DNA of 7,632 nt from positions 1-7,632 of the forward strand of contig JAJRCP010000204.1 of assembly GCA_028678885.1 (NCBI GenBank), read 5' to 3'. The DNA is from Methanomicrobiales archaeon (GTDB lineage Archaea > Halobacteriota > Methanomicrobia > Methanomicrobiales > JACTUA01). Of this stretch, positions 6,803-7,632 are shown piece after piece; position 1 is the stretch's first letter; the number at the start of each line of letters is the position of its first letter. Below the pieces are notes generated by a model. That model saw only the letters and a program-made list of their open reading frames with translations, did no database searches and had not been told where the DNA came from. The translations under genes were made by a program, and so were the position numbers.

Positions 6803-6840
6803 AGGATTTTTCCGCGGTCTAGAATTCTATCGTAGGATAT
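6796..6840. promoter_or_regulatory. Two direct repeats of CTATnGTAGGATnT, possible operator
   Basis: CTATAGTAGGATTT (6796-6809) and CTATCGTAGGATAT (6827-6840) differ at two of 14 positions. They start 31 bp apart, close to three helical turns, so a factor would bind the same face. They lie upstream of the lipoprotein TATA box. TCTATCGTAGG recurs exactly at 7492-7502, upstream of the dehydrogenase. Each core has CTAnnnTAG dyad symmetry. The binding role is inferred. Confidence 0.4.
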
Positions 6841-6859
6841 TATCTTCCAACAACTATTT

Positions 6860-6870
6860 GCATAAATTAT
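6860..6870 (+). promoter_or_regulatory. Putative TATA box of the lipoprotein gene
   Basis: GCATAAATTAT lies about 27 nt before the ATG at 6892, with no ribosome binding site between them. This spacing predicts a transcript starting at or next to the ATG, that is, a leaderless mRNA. Confidence 0.5.
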
Positions 6871-6891
6871 CATAATCAAAGTAGTGAGATT

Positions 6892-7317
6892 ATGAAAAAA
6901 CCTGTAATGGGTTTGATTCTTATTATTCTTTTTTTATCTGTATTATCAGTGGGTTGTTCCTCTTCCCAGATAAATATAAATAATCAAAATAGGGCAGCAA
7001 AATTTCAGATCATACTATCGGATCCATTATATGATGCTTATGATGGAAGATTAAGTGTTATTTACAATATCACCAATATCGGTCAAATTCAACCAGATCA
7101 TATTTGCATTAAAATAAATCTTGTTAATAATTACACTAGGCAAATCAAAAATTATTACTATATTTACATAGAGGGTCTTAAACCGGGAAAATCATTCGCA
7201 GAATATGTATATTTTTCTAATGAGCAGGCTTCCCCAAATTATTACATAGCTAGTTGGGAACCCTGCCCGGTTGGTCAGATGTTATATCCTTCTAACAGAA
7301 TTACAATTTATGAATAA
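6892..7317 (+). CDS. Predicted small lipoprotein of unknown function
   Basis: This 141-residue protein has a basic N-terminus (MKKP), a hydrophobic core (VMGLILIILFLSVLS) and a lipobox-like LSVGC with Cys22, followed by a Ser/Asn-rich linker. Export and membrane anchoring outside the cell are predicted. The mature part (about 37-141) alternates polar and hydrophobic residues (RLSVIYNITNIGQIQPDHIC, then KNYYYIYIEGLKPGKSFAEY), suggesting a beta-sandwich like the FxLYD or CARDB-type domains of archaeal surface proteins; that comparison rests on pattern only. Two further cysteines (Cys72 and Cys124) are present in the mature chain. The gene is very AT-rich compared with the left half of the window, which may mean transfer or relaxed selection. 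It is followed by a T7 terminator and is probably monocistronic. Function is unknown. Confidence 0.75.
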   Translation: MKKPVMGLILIILFLSVLSVGCSSSQININNQNRAAKFQIILSDPLYDAYDGRLSVIYNITNIGQIQPDHICIKINLVNNYTRQIKNYYYIYIEGLKPGKSFAEYVYFSNEQASPNYYIASWEPCPVGQMLYPSNRITIYE

Positions 7318-7320
7318 ATA

Positions 7321-7335
7321 TTGCTTCTTTTTTTC
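7321..7335 (+). terminator. T-rich terminator after the lipoprotein gene
   Basis: A T7 tract at 7328-7334 begins 11 nt after the stop codon, within TTGCTTCTTTTTTTC. Oligo-T tracts of this kind act as intrinsic termination signals in archaea without needing a hairpin. Confidence 0.55.
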
Positions 7336-7509
7336 AAATGGAATAACACAGATTCAAACTGACCACAATAGCGGGTCATTAGCGCATTTTCACATTCACA
7401 GACGATGAATCATTCAGTCCTACGTGCTGGAAGTTGAAAATAAGTTGGTGAGGACGGAGGTCTGGGTCGATGAGTCCTATTCCAGACATCATCTATCGTA
7501 GGCACATTC

Positions 7510-7531
7510 GAGGGTTATGTTTATATCCCTC
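7510..7531 (+). promoter_or_regulatory. TATA box of the dehydrogenase gene, flanked by an inverted repeat
   Basis: TTTATAT at 7520-7526 lies about 23 nt before the ATG at 7546, which has no ribosome binding site; this predicts a leaderless transcript. GAGGG (7510-7514) and CCCTC (7527-7531) form an inverted repeat around the box, with three further pairing positions inside. A repressor bound there would block TBP, but that is inference. Confidence 0.5.
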
Positions 7532-7545
7532 TAAAGACACAGGCA

Positions 7546-7632
7546 ATGTCATTCGAGAATCTGGACGGTGTACCAAACATGGGTTTGGACTATGGCAAGT
7601 TGTCAGGAAAAGTGGCGGTTGTTACCGGCGCC
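7546..7632 (+). CDS. Short-chain dehydrogenase/reductase, N-terminus only
   Basis: Twenty-nine codons are visible before the right edge. The protein reads MSFENLDGVPNMGLDYGKLS and then GKVAVVTGA, the first beta strand and the start of the TGxxxGxG cofactor loop of classical short-chain dehydrogenases. The substrate cannot be told from this part. The ATG at 7546 is favoured by its distance from the TATA box; an internal ATG at 7579 would place GKVAVVTGA nearer the N-terminus, as in many family members. The upstream region 7335-7509 shows no gene. Confidence 0.8.
   Translation, partial: MSFENLDGVPNMGLDYGKLSGKVAVVTGA

Noticed and set aside
7360..7378. A short TGACC/GGTCA inverted repeat
   Set aside because: Only five pairs with a nine-base loop and no T run; expected by chance.
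7470..7632. A plus-strand ORF from ATG 7470 open to the right edge, preceded by GGAGG
   Set aside because: It runs in a different frame from the GKVAVVTGA dehydrogenase motif, crosses the TATA box and resembles no known protein.

Overview
The window looks like chromosomal DNA of a euryarchaeon, most likely a methanogen of the Methanomicrobiales type. This is inferred from family content, not from a database match. The clearest archaeal markers are tgtA and arcS, the two genes of archaeosine tRNA modification, a pathway found essentially only in Archaea. Supporting signs are TATA-like boxes about 25 nt upstream of starts with no ribosome binding site (leaderless genes), and elsewhere GAGGTGAT-type binding sites.

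Layout, left to right. Positions 1-2340 (minus strand) hold a three-gene proton-translocating NAD(P) transhydrogenase operon, pntAA-pntAB-pntB, with 4-nt stop/start overlaps; pntB runs off the left edge. Positions 2341-2732 (minus) hold the N-terminal third or so of an NfnA/SudB-type flavoprotein subunit. It has lost frame at a G6 run and is cut off exactly where pntAA begins. Positions 2780-5846 (minus) hold tgtA followed by arcS, overlapping by 14 nt. Positions 5847-6371 are AT-rich and mostly non-coding, with a perfect 10-bp inverted repeat and one doubtful small ORF. Positions 6372-6737 (minus) encode a small charged protein with an internal duplication. Positions 6892-7317 (plus) encode a predicted lipoprotein. 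Positions 7546-7632 (plus) are the first 29 codons of a short-chain dehydrogenase, cut by the right edge.

How the genes work together. TgtA exchanges G15 of tRNA for preQ0, and ArcS acts next on the inserted base. The TgtA here ends without a PUA domain while ArcS carries one, and the two are probably translationally coupled. The transhydrogenase couples hydride transfer between NADH and NADP+ to ion movement across the membrane. The broken gene before it belongs to NfnAB, the other major NADPH-generating transhydrogenase system, so the locus looks like a swap of one NADPH system for another. Base composition changes across the window by eye: GC-rich pnt block, intermediate tgtA-arcS, AT-rich right-hand block.

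No tRNA, rRNA, CRISPR array or intact insertion sequence was seen.
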